Shown piece after piece: positions 1 to 13,200 of a stretch of DNA of 64,000 nt. The number at the start of each line of letters is the position of its first letter. Position 1 is the first letter of the stretch. The notes beneath the pieces are model-generated. The model did not search any database, had not been told where the DNA came from, and saw only the letters and a list, made by a program, of their open reading frames with translations. The stretch covers positions 62,001 through 126,000 of the forward strand of contig JASANG010000403.1 of NCBI GenBank assembly GCA_030248215.1, in the 5' to 3' direction. The stretch is from Enoplolaimus lenunculus. Its lineage: Eukaryota; Nematoda; Enoplea; Enoplida; Thoracostomopsidae. The position numbers and the translations under genes were made by a program.

Positions 1-3000
1 AAACTTGCCGACGTGTTAAGGTGAGTATATTTCAGTCGGTGCGCACTTTGAACACTGGAATTGGGTTTTCGTGGAAAATTGCTAACAGTTGTGAGGTTTG
101 TGCGTAGTAAATGTATGTGCGTTTTAATTTTTAAGCGTATTTTTGACGGCTGTGAACCTCTGACAAAAAATAAACCACAAAATGATTGCAGACGTATAAG
201 CTCGCATGAAGTCGTGTTGATGATTTTGGTTTTCATCCGATTTGTATTTTTTACTTGTGGACAAAGCTGTTTTTGGTAGACACATCGAAAATAATCAACT
301 GAAGATAATTGGAACACTTACCGTAGCGCTATACTTTTGATGGCGCCCGGCGCCGTCAGTCACCAGTACGACGCCGTCCGTTATCGTACGTCACCCGTAC
401 GGCGTCGTCGGTCACCGTGCGCCACGGTGCGGTATCGTAGCCAAATTACGCATTTTCTATACTGTATGATGACGGACGGCGCCGTAGTGGTGTCGGTCGG
501 CTCCGTACTACAAGTATAGCGCAAGCCTAATTCTGCTGTAGCGATGCATTGTTTTCACAGCGGGAACAGTGGCGTTTGTTATATCATTGCTTTTGGTCCT
601 TGTCTAACTCATGGAATAAAAATTTTCAGATGCTACAAGAACGTTGAAGCAACTTGTCCGAATGCTATTAATACTGCGGTATCGGATGAATCGAACGCTG
701 ACATTTCTGCATTGCGCGATTTCGACAAATATCTGGATAAAGCCAAGACGGTAAGAAATGATTTATCTTTTGTTTTATTACTTTTTAAAAGATAGTTTGT
801 TATTTTATTTTTTCAACATTCTTTGTTATTTAACTTTTAAGATATTTTTTGTGATTCAAGTTTTGTCTGTGCAGGGAACAATGGTGACACATTTAGAACG
901 AAACCAACCTGAGAAGGAATGTTTTTGCTTGAAATTGTTCAGCTAAAACAGACCACACTAAAATCAGGCGCAGTTTGCTAATTTTTTCTTAATTCACAAG
1001 TTTTGAATTTAAGGAATTGTTTGTGACTTGGAATATGCAGTAGCTTGCCTGTTTACCAGAACCGACACTTTGTATTCTCTTTTCTTCTATGATTGTGCTA
1101 CGGTATAACTATACGCACCTGTATATATGTGCCAGGCTATGAAACAGCACCATCCCCTTTACTTCCTAAGCATTTTAATGAGTTAGCTATGTATCCTGAG
1201 CAATAAAATGTTAATATGATCTGCTACTGTAACAGCTTATTGTAAGTTTTCTTCATTGGGCTTTCGCTGAACACCATTACGCAGTATTCTGGTGGCGCCG
1301 ATATTTTTTTATTCTGTTTTAGGTTAATACTCAATTTGACGTCAAGTTTGAAAATTTATTCAACATCGATTTGCCCGTTTCATACGATCAATCTTCAAGT
1401 GGAATCGTTTCGCATAGAACGCACGAGGAATTGTTTCAAATTGTGCAACAATTTTTAGCGTCAACGCAGAATATTGTTGGTAACAGGTACTAATTTGTTC
1501 GTTTAAGCTTAAGGATATGCATTATTTGTTCGTTGAAAATTAAGAACTTTACGTCAATGTATAGAACAGTGTTGTAACAGTAGTATAAGCATATTCCTAA
1601 TCCTATGTCTAATCCTTAACGTCAGTTTAAGCCTAACGCGGGGTCCACGTTATAACCGGTGAAGCACGGAACACGTTTTATCCCATGTTGATTCGACGTC
1701 AACATAAATTATTGGAATATAAATAGCATGTATTACGACAATGTGAATGTATAACATGATATTGGCTTACAAACTACTGAGGTCAACCGATCACCGTATA
1801 CACAATAGCCATTTGTCATATGATACCACGTTATATGTATGCGAATATTACATGATATTACAAATTTCTACTAAATATCATTCCGGCGTGAACTTTTGCG
1901 GGTGTAACTCTGTGAAAATGTGCACTTAACGGAAAATCAATACTGTTAACATTTATCAATTATTTTCTTTCACTCTTTACAACACACAGTATCACACGGG
2001 CTCGCGTGTTCAGCTTCTACGGACAAATGGCAATGCTACATGCCTCCGATCAGGGGTCATGGTTTAATTTAGAGCTAAATCTTCACTTAAAATTTTTTAA
2101 AATTGCGAATATGTACAATTAATTAAATTAATAACATACTGTAGTGACCCAAATAAGGAGTGATAATGGAAAGGTAGTTCTGATATTGAGTCCGACTCTA
2201 TAGCAGTCGGGACCCATGTATAGAACAGGGCCAGATCGTTTTCCGAAGGGGCTATAACACAGTCAATTTAAGCTTTACACTAATTTTTTGCTTAGGCTTA
2301 GGCTTAGGAATAGGCTTATCCATACGCTTAGGCTTATGCTTCAGAATATGCTTATACTGCTGTTCCGGCCCTGTTCTATACATGGGCTGCAGTTGGTATC
2401 CGTAATTAAAGTACTTAGTGGATAGAGTCCATAACTCATAATTAGGGTCCATAACAGAGACCAAAGTAGAAGAATGGTCTAAACTGCTCAAATATGTAAT
2501 AGACCCTCAGACAATACGCATCAGTATTACTAAATCCAGAAAAAAGATTAACGGTTATGGCAACCTACAAAACTGCTTAGGAGTAAATTCCGTTCTGCCC
2601 ATAAGAAAGAATATAAAAATATAGGTGTTGAGTGTACCTGTGTGGTGAATTAGAAATAAATAACAGTATGTAAGCGTAGCCAAATAACATATGTATGTGC
2701 GTTCTGTTCAGGCAAAATAAATATCAGCCCCTCATCTATACAGGTCAGTACAGTAAAATTCACTTTCACGCTGTACTTTAACATTTTCTCATTGTTTCAG
2801 TTCTCAATTTGTCAACTTTTCTCCGTCGTATAATGAGTTCATTCGATCAATAGCAGACACCTCCGAGCGAGGCGTTTTGATAACCGAACTAGAGTTGAAA
2901 AAAATCGAAGAATTAGCTGGTTCAGATTCTGAGGCGCAGGTAAACCATTTTTTACCTGGTGTGACGGCAGTTGCAGCAATATTTGTCTAACATATGAGGT

Positions 3001-4209
3001 ATATGTAAAGACATCTTGCAAAACAGCGAGAAAACGTCGCGAAAACCGTGAGAATCTGGTTCTTTTCACGCTCTTGTCATCGCGAAGGCTGATTTAGTGA
3101 GGATTGATCAGTGGCCGATTTAGGAAACGCTAAAAGGTGGAACCGCAGCAGATATAGTTAAAGCACTCTCGAGCGCAGCGAGTCAGAAGCCATGCAACGT
3201 TTTTAGTGCTAAAAGCCTTAAATTACAAAATCTTGGCTCCCCTTTTGGATTTGCCAGTAGGAAGAATAGGTAGTTACATGCCTTTCTTTAACTTTTGGAA
3301 AGACCAGGGAAACACATGTTTACAAGTTATAAATTCAACGGCACTTTACTAAAGCTACGGTGGCTCCTCAGGGGCGGACGCAGGGCGAGTAGAGTTGTGT
3401 CTCCTATTGACCCAGCAGTCCTACGGTGCTAAAAAGTATGCCGTACAAATGGTTTCCTAATCTAATCGGAATTCCAATTGCATCCCTGCTACTATGTACG
3501 CTTTAATATTAAAGTGATTGCTATATCTATTTGCAATTTTTCTGTTTCTCTTTGATACAACATTTATTGTAGATATATGCAGCGTTTAGTTTGCAACATA
3601 ACTTCAGATTAATTTCGTTTTTAATATATCAATAAAACTACAAATCGTGTTTGCAGATTGTTTGCCGGACTCTACCCCGGATGTTTATGGCGAGTTTAGC
3701 TGGCATATGCGCGTTTTTAGGTACATGACAGCTCTGTAGTGTGTGCAGTACGCTCATCATCATGTGTTATCAAATTTTAACACTTAGTGAAATAGAAATT
3801 TTGTTCTTCTGTTGTCAATTTTTCAATAGACAAATCATCCATCAGCGGTTTTGCGCTTGTGGGCGCATTAGTTCATGATCTTTATTTTTTCATTTTTTCC
3901 GTTCTTTTCCGTAAACAACGGAAAATCCTTTTTCCGGTCGATTCAAATTTCCAAAAAAAACCAACCCTGCTAACAACATCTTGTTCCAAAAGATTCTTGA
4001 ACTCCTGTCCAGAATCCCATAACAAGATTTTTTTACTTAATTTTCAGAGCTTCAAATATTTGGCCTCTCGTTGGAATGCAACCGTTACCGCATGGAACGC
4101 TGGGCACATGTTTCCTTTAGCAGAGAAGCAACAAGATAATTTCATTTCTGCGTTGGATTTGGCCAATGTGGTTGAGCAAGCGCAAACGTTGGAAATTTTG
4201 GCACAAAAG
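1..4209 (+). CDS. 5' exon cluster of the giant extracellular protein gene
   Basis: Exon 1-20 (ends KLADVL plus AG, donor GTGAGT) joins 630-750 (acceptor TTTTCAG, donor GTAAGA). This joins 1323-1486 (acceptor TGTTTTAG, donor GTACTA), then 2801-2939 (acceptor TGTTTCAG, donor GTAAAC), then 4048-4209 (acceptor ATTTTCAG, donor GTGAGT). The encoded stretch is hydrophilic with mixed helix and loop character. It includes HEELFQIVQQFLAS, ELELKKIEELAG and the SRWNATVTAWNAG motif, and has two Cys in the second exon. Introns of 0.6-1.3 kb separate these exons, against 31 kb after 4209. The intron at 1487-2800 carries a transposon nested in another transposon. Confidence 0.7.
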
Positions 4210-7200
4210 GTGAGTGAAGTTAACGGCTGTCATTGTTTACTTGTTCAAATTGTATACTCGTGAAATCATCGCTTGTATTCTGTGATCATGTTTATTGAAT
4301 TTGTGCTTCGTGACTGAAGTCGATGTGTTACTGTTTGTATTGCTAAACAGGGAACAAGACATGAGCTCATTTTGCAATACACAACCTCATGTAAAAGGTT
4401 TTTGCAAGCGAACGTCACGAGCAAAAATTTTAAAACACTCGAATTTAATAGGTTTATATTTTAAAGTAAAATAGGTGTTTTGTTTCTGTGTCTCAAAAAC
4501 TTAGCGTAGTTAAACGCCGAAAACGAAAGTTTCTTGGTTTCAAAGAACACATAATTATTCTCAAAATCTCGCTGGCTTTATCGTTTTTTGCAGCTGTATA
4601 TTTTCGGAATTCGGACCATCTACCCTAACAAACTATTATTCCTGAAAGCTTGTCTATGGCCGGTGCCGGCTGAAGGGCCCCCAAACCTTTCAATTGGGGA
4701 GGCGAAGCTTCAGGGTCCCCATCTTGGCAACAAAAATTTTTCTCACGGACCCCAGAGTTATTGAGCTGTACCTCTTCGAGGAGGTCCAGACTTTCCTAAC
4801 GTCGGCCGTCTATGGCATTGTGATTGCTGTGAACTACTTGGCCTTATCATGTGACAAAATTCAATTGATCTTTTCAGGAGGTATAAACTTATTTGTGACA
4901 CTTTAGAATCCATAAAGTTAGGCTAGACCGTAATTCTTGTCGCAATGTCTTTTTCTCGGCTCTACAAAAAGTTTGCAGTAGCATGCCTTATAGTATTAAC
5001 ATACTGCATCTTCATTAAACCTTAAAGTAGTGACGAGTACCCATTAAAACAGTTGTAGCCCCTATGACCAGTAGCCAGTTAGCAGTAGGTTTTCAAATTG
5101 TTTACTGCGGCATTTCCGGATTCCAAAATTGACACTGAATTATAATATGACATATGAAACACAAAAATGAGCTAAGCTTGAAGCTCAAACGATAGCAGAC
5201 CTTTCGCCAACTGGGAATAGATGCTTAACAATTTGGGATTATAAGTAAAGGTGCTATTAACTTACACCCATATGTATGGTATATATATAGAAATTCAATT
5301 CAGAATTACATCTGAGTTTGAAACCATTATGTTTTGGAAATTGAAAATATTCACGTTATTTGCGTTAAATTTTTTCACAAAAATGACTTTACATTCCTGA
5401 ACAGCAGCAATATCTATATTTGAAACTATAGACTTTATTAAATAACCTGAAAGTCAGTTATCATGATTTGGGTCAAATACTAAGTTTTAATCAGTTGAAA
5501 ACAAAATAAATGTACAGTTATATATAGCGATTAATATGCAGGTTGGTGTATACTGTACTTATCGTTACAAACAGTTCGAGGAGTGACTTTTATCAGGTTA
5601 TCCGTGTGAAGTCGTATTAAGAACTAACAAAGGAAATACGCCACCGAGGCAAAAATTAATATCACCGTTCAGTTGTGCTGAAAAATAGGTTAGAGACATA
5701 TTCAAAGCGCAAAAATTTTGCGTTTTAGGCAAGATTTTTTTTGTCAAGCTAATGTCCCAACGACCAGAATTTCGATATGAATTGAACATCTATCACATAT
5801 TTAAACTTGCACGCTGAATTGAATAGGTTCAATGTTTCAGAACAAACAAATTTTGGCAATGTTTGTTTCGTTATTAAGGGCAAACTTGTACTAAACAAGT
5901 CCCTAAAGGTACAAACAATTTGCAATGGGAGCAGAGTGCCCAGAACCATATAACTAAACGGAAAGACTAAAGTAAAAGGCATCTTTTTATTCTCAAGGGC
6001 AAAATTTAAGAAGAGATTTAGCCAAAACTAATGTTTTTCTTATTAATGCATAAGTGAAAAAGAGCAACTCAGTGCAAACTGTGTACGCGAAATAATATGT
6101 AATGTGGTGTGTCGAACAATTATTACGTAGCTGCGTAACGCACAATCTGCACAAAAGATAAGGCTTGACCCAGGCCTCAAGCTCTGTTATAATGCATCGA
6201 TTGTAAATGCAACCTATCAAAGCGAATCGATTTTCAAACTTTGGGTCTTTTCCGTTATATTCCCAGCCCGCGTATGCCCAACAATGTATCGCTTTAGAAA
6301 AGTTTTGCATATATGACCTTCTCATGACGCCTCCTGATCATTCCACACCTAAATTTAAATTTTTGAAAAATTCGATTTTTAAAGTCCCAAGTTCCCCCTG
6401 GGACCCAAAAATATTTTTTGTCAAAAAGTTTGACCAGTTATATACCATTCGATGCAGCGTTTGGAGCTGCGTAAAATGGTGTCAAACTTTTCGAAATCAG
6501 ACAATTGGTTAACCAGTTAGTATTTCGCGTACACAGTTTGCGCCGAGTTGCACTTTTTCATTTATATATGCATTATAGGAAAAACATTAGTTTTGGCTAA
6601 ATCTTTTCTAAAATTTTGCCCTTGAGAATAAAAAGATGCCTTTTACTTTAGTCTTTCCGTTTAGTTATATGGTTCTGGGCACTCTGCTCCCATTGCAAAT
6701 TGTTTGTTCCCTTAGGGACCTGTATTAGTACAAGTTTGCCCTTAATAACGAAACAAACATTGCCAAAATTTGTTTGTTCTGAAACATTGAACCTATTCAA
6801 TTCAGTGTGCAAGTTTAAATATGTGATAGTTGTTCAATTCATATCACAAATCTGGTCGTTGGGACTTTAGCTTGACGAAAATCTTGCCTAAAACCCAAGA
6901 TTTTTGCGGTTTGAATATCTCTGCATCCCGTTTTTCAACACAACTGAACGGTGGTATTAATTTTTGCCTCGCTAGCGCGTTTCCTCTGTAAGTCGGTTAC
7001 GGATTGTTATTTATTTTTCAACCCACTCAAGTGTTATTTTTTATCTCAGTTTTCTCTTTTTATGTCCTTCTACCTATCGCACAGGGTGGGACGGTTCAGA
7101 ACTATTTTTCATAATTGTCATTCCTTTAATACATGTAAGTACTTCAACATTTTTGGATTCTATCTATTTACTGACTCTGATTAACAATATACACTCCTAT

Positions 7201-10200
7201 TGATTGTGACTCAAAACTGTAAAACGTCAAAAAAACCAAGCTGATTGGTTCTGTTATTTGCTAAACAGTACTGCATCGATCATAAGTGATACACGGTGTT
7301 GCCGGTAAATTAATACTCACTTCTGTGTCAAATTTAACACAATAATGCGTCAAGACGTCTTCATTACAGGGTGTTGCTGTTGTGTCAGTTGCGTCGTTGC
7401 TATTCATACCACGATGCTTACTGTAACTTGAGTTTGCAGTTGCACTGTGAAATTCACCGAGCACACGCGGTGAACAGATACAAAGTGGCGAGGTCATTTC
7501 ATGAGTATTAAAATTAGAAGCGTTTTCAGATCTGGCGCTATATTTTAATACAGTCGGCACCAGCCGACGTTGTACGTTATAATGGCTTCCATTCATTAAG
7601 CTTCCACTATGCTCGGCGAAATTTTGATTTGGAGGAAATTCAGTGGTTGCTCGGCTATTTGCAGTATGGTTATTTGACGAGATATTCAGTGCTAAACGAT
7701 TATTTTTATTACGCAAAACGGCTTTCGGCTCGCGAGAATTGTTTTGGCTTGCAGTTGCAATAGTTACTGAAGCGGTTGTTGGCGAACATTCGCTTGCATG
7801 ATGGCACCGTTTCGATGCGCTGTGCGGTGACTGCTGATATTTAGAGTAGCATTGGGCTGGACTAAGCTTATGAATTTGAGTGCCGTTAAAGCATACGGGG
7901 CACAGATATTGTAATAGACGAATTATGATATAAATAATCGGTCTATAAAATGTGACCACTTGGATTGTTACGATTCGAAGTTGTTTTCTGTAAAATTTTG
8001 TAACGATTAATAGCGTAAATATGCCGCCAACCTAACGCAAGTTTGGATGGCACCTAAATGAACAACTAAAACGTTCAGTGTCAATTTAGAATTGGCAAAT
8101 CGCTAACTGCGGTTTGAGTGGCACTAACAGAACTACAAGGTTTGAGAAAACAGTGGCTCTACTTAACAGAACTATAAATAGGTTGCAAAGACGCCTCCCC
8201 CATGGCCCTGCTTTTTTATACCCCCCCACCAGCGGTTGTCAACGGAGGCTTGCAAAAAAATTTTGACTAGGTTAAAACGAGACAAATATTGCTTAGATGG
8301 ATGTTGCATTAGCAAGTGTTATACAGTGCCGCGGCTACCGCAGTCCTGCTCTCCAAGACGGCGGGTTGTCTGAGGCCACCTCCAAGATGATCAGTAAGCC
8401 GTGATAGTTTAAAAATGGTGGAGTTAATCATCCCGTTATACAATTTTATTTGACTTCTCGCTCGTTTCGCTCGCAAGGTTTTGACCGTCATTATATATCG
8501 GCCCTTTCGTATATGGCCTCCATTTTTGGATTAACTTTTGCTCTCCTGTATGATAAATTACAAGAGTGCCTCATCCCGTATGTTGGGGTATGGAGGTAAA
8601 GAGTTCCATAGCCGCCTCACGATTATTGTATCCCATTAAAATTAACCCCTTCTCACATTGAGTTGCCCATAGGCAACTCAGCGCAGTGTATATACGTTAA
8701 ATAATGTATATCGCACAGTGTTTAACAATTGCAACACGTATACATAGTACTAAATCACCACAAGACGTGAGAGCCCCCTCGGGCTCGAGCGTCAAGCTCC
8801 TATAGCTGAGTGGTGATGGTATCCGCCTCCCACTCCAGTCACTGCAGTTCGAATCCTAGCATAACAGTAGGTCTCTAGGGGAAATAGAAAATATTCATGT
8901 GAGAAAGGGTTAACTGATAAACTTCACCAAAGTTTTACCTAAATCGTCCGCTCAGTTGTACGTAAATGATAAAATTGCACGCTGAATTAATGACTGTCAA
9001 CATATTAGCAGCGTCACGGCAGGACGAATAAAAGTTATAATTTCGTTTCAAATAACCTGCGATTGTTTGTTCTAAGAATGTAAGTATTAACGCAGGTAGT
9101 TTGCATATCAGAAATACAAATACGATAACAATCAATACCTGAAACATGAAAACTATTAAGGCTTAAAAATAATACACCGTTCACAATAATTTTGTCAACG
9201 GTGCCAAAAAATACGCTATAGCCCAGGGCTATCACAAGGTCCTTTTCAAAATGTGCACGTGATATCCCTGGGCTATAAGAGATTTCTCTTACAGCTCAGG
9301 GCTATCACGTGTCAGCCAGTTCCTCGATACTCGTGATAGCCCTGGGCTATCGCAAAATTTCACCTTGTATATATTGTACATGCAACCTAGACGAAAGGCT
9401 GATACCACCTAAGTTATAATTTAGTCATATTTTTCAAGAATGATTTTTGCATTACTCCACAGTGTCAGTGGCTGGGTTTCTGAAATTTACTGAAGTATTT
9501 ACTCAAGTTATACTTTAAATTACTTAAGTCGCCGATTTAAGTAAGTAGTTAACTTTTCGAACAAAAGTAAACGCTAAGTGGGATCCGTTGTCATAAGAAT
9601 GTAATAGTTTTGCTTTATATTAAGGAGGCATCATGAAGTATACAATTTCAGTTAGACCAAGGTTAATATGCTTGAACTGTTGATTTGTAATATATCAAAT
9701 TTAGCCAGCGACTTGAATATTAAACTTAGCCATCGACTTAAGCATTTACATAACGTAAGTAAGAGTTTAAAAACAACAAAATGTATATAAGCGATTCCTT
9801 AACACATCACGTACTCAAGCAAGTACTAAGTCGTACTTAACTAGGGTTTCAGAAATGCAGTCATTAGCTGTTTCTTTTAAATGCTGGTCATTAGATTAGG
9901 AATAACGGTTAGTTCAGGCGTTTCTACAGATATGAGAAGCCAAAGATAGAGTAGTGGGTGTGTAGCTGCATAAGGCAAGATGTATTTTGGTCCGGCGTAA
10001 TGTGGGACAGATTTGGTCGGACCATCGGGAGGACCACCCCATATTGGGCAAAACTCATTAAATTCCATTCGTGTTTTGGAAGCAATAAAGCAATGCTTTT
10101 TCTAGGCTGTATATACATGCAGAAAAATACTATTATTTGTTAAACAGCGATGCAACCATACTCACTCGTGTTGCTTCACGACTTCGGGACATAATCTGTT

Positions 10201-13200
10201 GCTCTTGAAGTCGCCGTGCCCAAGGTGAATACGCCAGATTAATTGTGACCGCTGCGTCAAAATTTCCAGCACGTGTCATATTCCAAATTGTCAGAATGTT
10301 AAAGGCGACCAGAACCAAAAATGGAAGCAGTACAAAACAGAAAAATGTTGCCCAAATTGCGTACACAATTGAATAGATTGGATTCATAGCTAGCGGACCA
10401 GGGACAGCGCGGTAGTTGGCGAACGGTGGACAAAAATCGTAGAATTCAACGCGAAGCTCCCAGTATTTGCTAACTGTCATCAGGAGTACAACCAGAAGAA
10501 TAATGAAAATAATGAGGAATGTTTTGCCTGAAATTAGAAGCGTAATTCTTGTATTTGTTTATGGTTCGAGTTTCACCAGGTTTCATTGGATTTGAACAGT
10601 GGCGACATCTTTGATGATTAAAACGATGGCTAATTCCAGGTCTGATAATGGTATGCGGAAACGAGAAAAAAAGGAAAATAGTGCTAAATCGTCGTGCAAT
10701 GTTATCTGATATTCATCAGGGCCGGTGTTCGGATAATCGCCCCCCCCCAAACAGGTCCGAGGGAGGCTATAACAAAATGTTTAACAGGTAACTTCGTGGT
10801 TCGCGAAAAAAATTTAATTTGCCAAGCTACGCCCCAAGGGTCCAATTCCCCAATTAGGGAGTAGAGGACGCTTCCGTCGGCACCAGTGGCGGATCCAGGA
10901 TCTCAAAATGCGGCGACGGGGGGGGGGTCAAAATTTCACCGGTAATAAACATTTTTTGACCCACACACAAACCACGAACAATTGTCATAAAATTGACTTC
11001 TTTACGTTCGTTCAATTGCGATGAATCACAAATAAAACTAACGAATCAACGCAATTTATATTTAAACAGAAGGGTGGCAACATAACTTCGGATTTGGTTT
11101 CAAACAAGCACAAATTTAAAGGCTCGAATTCAGAAGCCAATAGAAATAAACAGCGTAGAACAGCAATTGACACTCTATATAATTTTTGTCGAGATGCTGT
11201 TTTGGAGGGGCCACGGCCGGGGTGCCCCCCATGATCCGCCATTGGTCGGCACTGAATTTGGTCCATGGTTTTTGTGTGTGGACCACTAAGTTGGCTTGCT
11301 GTATATGTTTATTAAGACAACGCAGGCATACACATTAAATGAAGGCTACGGTACGCTTCTTTAGCGACTTCGTGGCCTTTATTATCATAATGTAATCTAA
11401 AGAGCGCCACAGGTAAATTTTGTTGTTGCGTTTTAACGCCAACCAATGCACATTTATGACCATCTGTCGCTCAGTCCTACTTAGAACAGTATTCTCAAAT
11501 GTGTGTAGCACCTATCATTCAGCAAGCAACAGTTTTTTTAAGCAGACAAACTACTAAACCGCTTTTCTCAACATTCGCAGAGTAAAACACAAGACCACTG
11601 TTGCATTCTATGGCAAATTTTACACTTTGGGGTTCATTTGTTTATAAGCTGCGAAATCTTGGCAACTGATTGTAGGTGCTATACACACAGTTGAGAATAC
11701 TGGCCCTAGGTCCAACACTTACGTGTCGTAAAGAACACTTCGGATTTGCGTCTCGGGCACGAATCCAGCCAGCGCTCCAGTGATGCTGCGACGGTCAAAT
11801 AAGTCGACGCAACTTGACACATATGACTGAATACAAATATTGGCCGCAGATAAATAAACCACGCGTTATAGATTGACACGTTACGAATGTAAACAAACAA
11901 CTTTTCAACGCAATAAATACAAAATGCCCCAGTCAGTACGCCTATATCAGTAACTGCGAGTGCGGATAGCAACCAACTGTTTGCGGATTGCATTGATTTT
12001 TGTGCCAAAACGCAAAGCGTAATTAAATTTGTCAGCACTCCAAAAACACACATTACACCTTCGATAATTGCGAGCCAGTACGTTCCAGACCGCTCGTCTT
12101 CGTCAAATCCGTGTAGGAATTGAAAATCACACCGGTTCATGCTGACGTTAATTGAAATATTCATTTTGGGTTGGGTTGTCTCGGGCAAATTACGTTGAAA
12201 ATGGTTAAATTGAATGAAACATATATATAATTTGGGTAATTATATATGTATTTAACGTATCGCTGAAAGGTTACTATTTACATATACGTACAAATTAATT
12301 GCGTATTATCAGCGAACAGTTAACTTTATGCTGTGAGATACTTTTAACTGAACTATAAATGGCTGAATATTGAAATCGTGTAGTTTAAAAATAGCCGAGT
12401 ATTTACCGGGGTTTTGTTGCGGGTCGGAAACCTCGCCAAAATTCAATTAACCTTCTTGTTTTCGGTCCTTGATTGCAAAAAGCTGGAACAGAAATTTTTA
12501 CGGTTTTGCGGTAAATTATCTTTTAATAACTAATAAAACATTGCATTTCAAAAGTGTTTATTGATTTCATTGCTGTTCGTTTTGCACGAGGACCACTATA
12601 GTTAAACGCGGTTTATATACAGTTTACAGAGTTTGCGATTTAGGTAAAGCTGTACATGGTTAATTTTAAATTAACACCTATAGGGTCTTTTTCGTTATAC
12701 CCCCAGCCTGCGTTTGATTTAAAAATGGTTGGATTTTGAAACTTTTTGCTTATTTCAGCTTCTCACAACCTTGCTTATTCATTCCACGCCCAAATGGGAA
12801 TTTTTTAAAAAATCGATTTTTCAAGGTTCCGAGTTCCCCTCTTGCGACCCAAAAATAATTTTTGCCAAAAAGTTAGACACGTTGCATACCGTTCAATGCA
12901 GCTTGAGGAGTTGAGTCGAATAGTGAAATTTTCCAAGATCAGACTTCTGGCTAACGAGTTATTGTCGAATAACTGATTTATCGCGCTGCCAACGATTCGC
13001 TGTAGCGCCAAATCAGTTATTTGACAATAATTGTTTAACCAGAAGACTTATTGCGGAAAGTTTAACACCATTCGTCTCAAGTCTCCATGCTGCATCGAAT
13101 AGTATGTAATGTGTCTGATTTTTTGACAATTTTTTGGGTCCCAGGAAAAGAGACCTTGAGACCTTGAAAAATCGAATTTTTCAAAAATTCCAATTTGAGC

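Noticed and set aside
61-279. Plus-strand ORF of 72 codons near the left edge
   Set aside because: It lies in an intron between phase-matched exons 1-20 and 630-750 and lacks coding character.
2280-2360. True internal telomere array
   Set aside because: The TTAGGC units are few, degenerate and enclosed by inverted ends, so they belong to a transposon rather than a telomere fusion point.
3657-3719. Possible exon (IVCRTLPRMFMASLAG..) between 2939 and 4048
   Set aside because: Its acceptor is good, but the only donor leaves phase 1, which does not fit the phase-0 exon at 4048. Skipping it gives a clean join.
5598-6512. ORFs of 63-110 codons on both strands
   Set aside because: They lie in the arms and loop of a foldback element and mirror one another.
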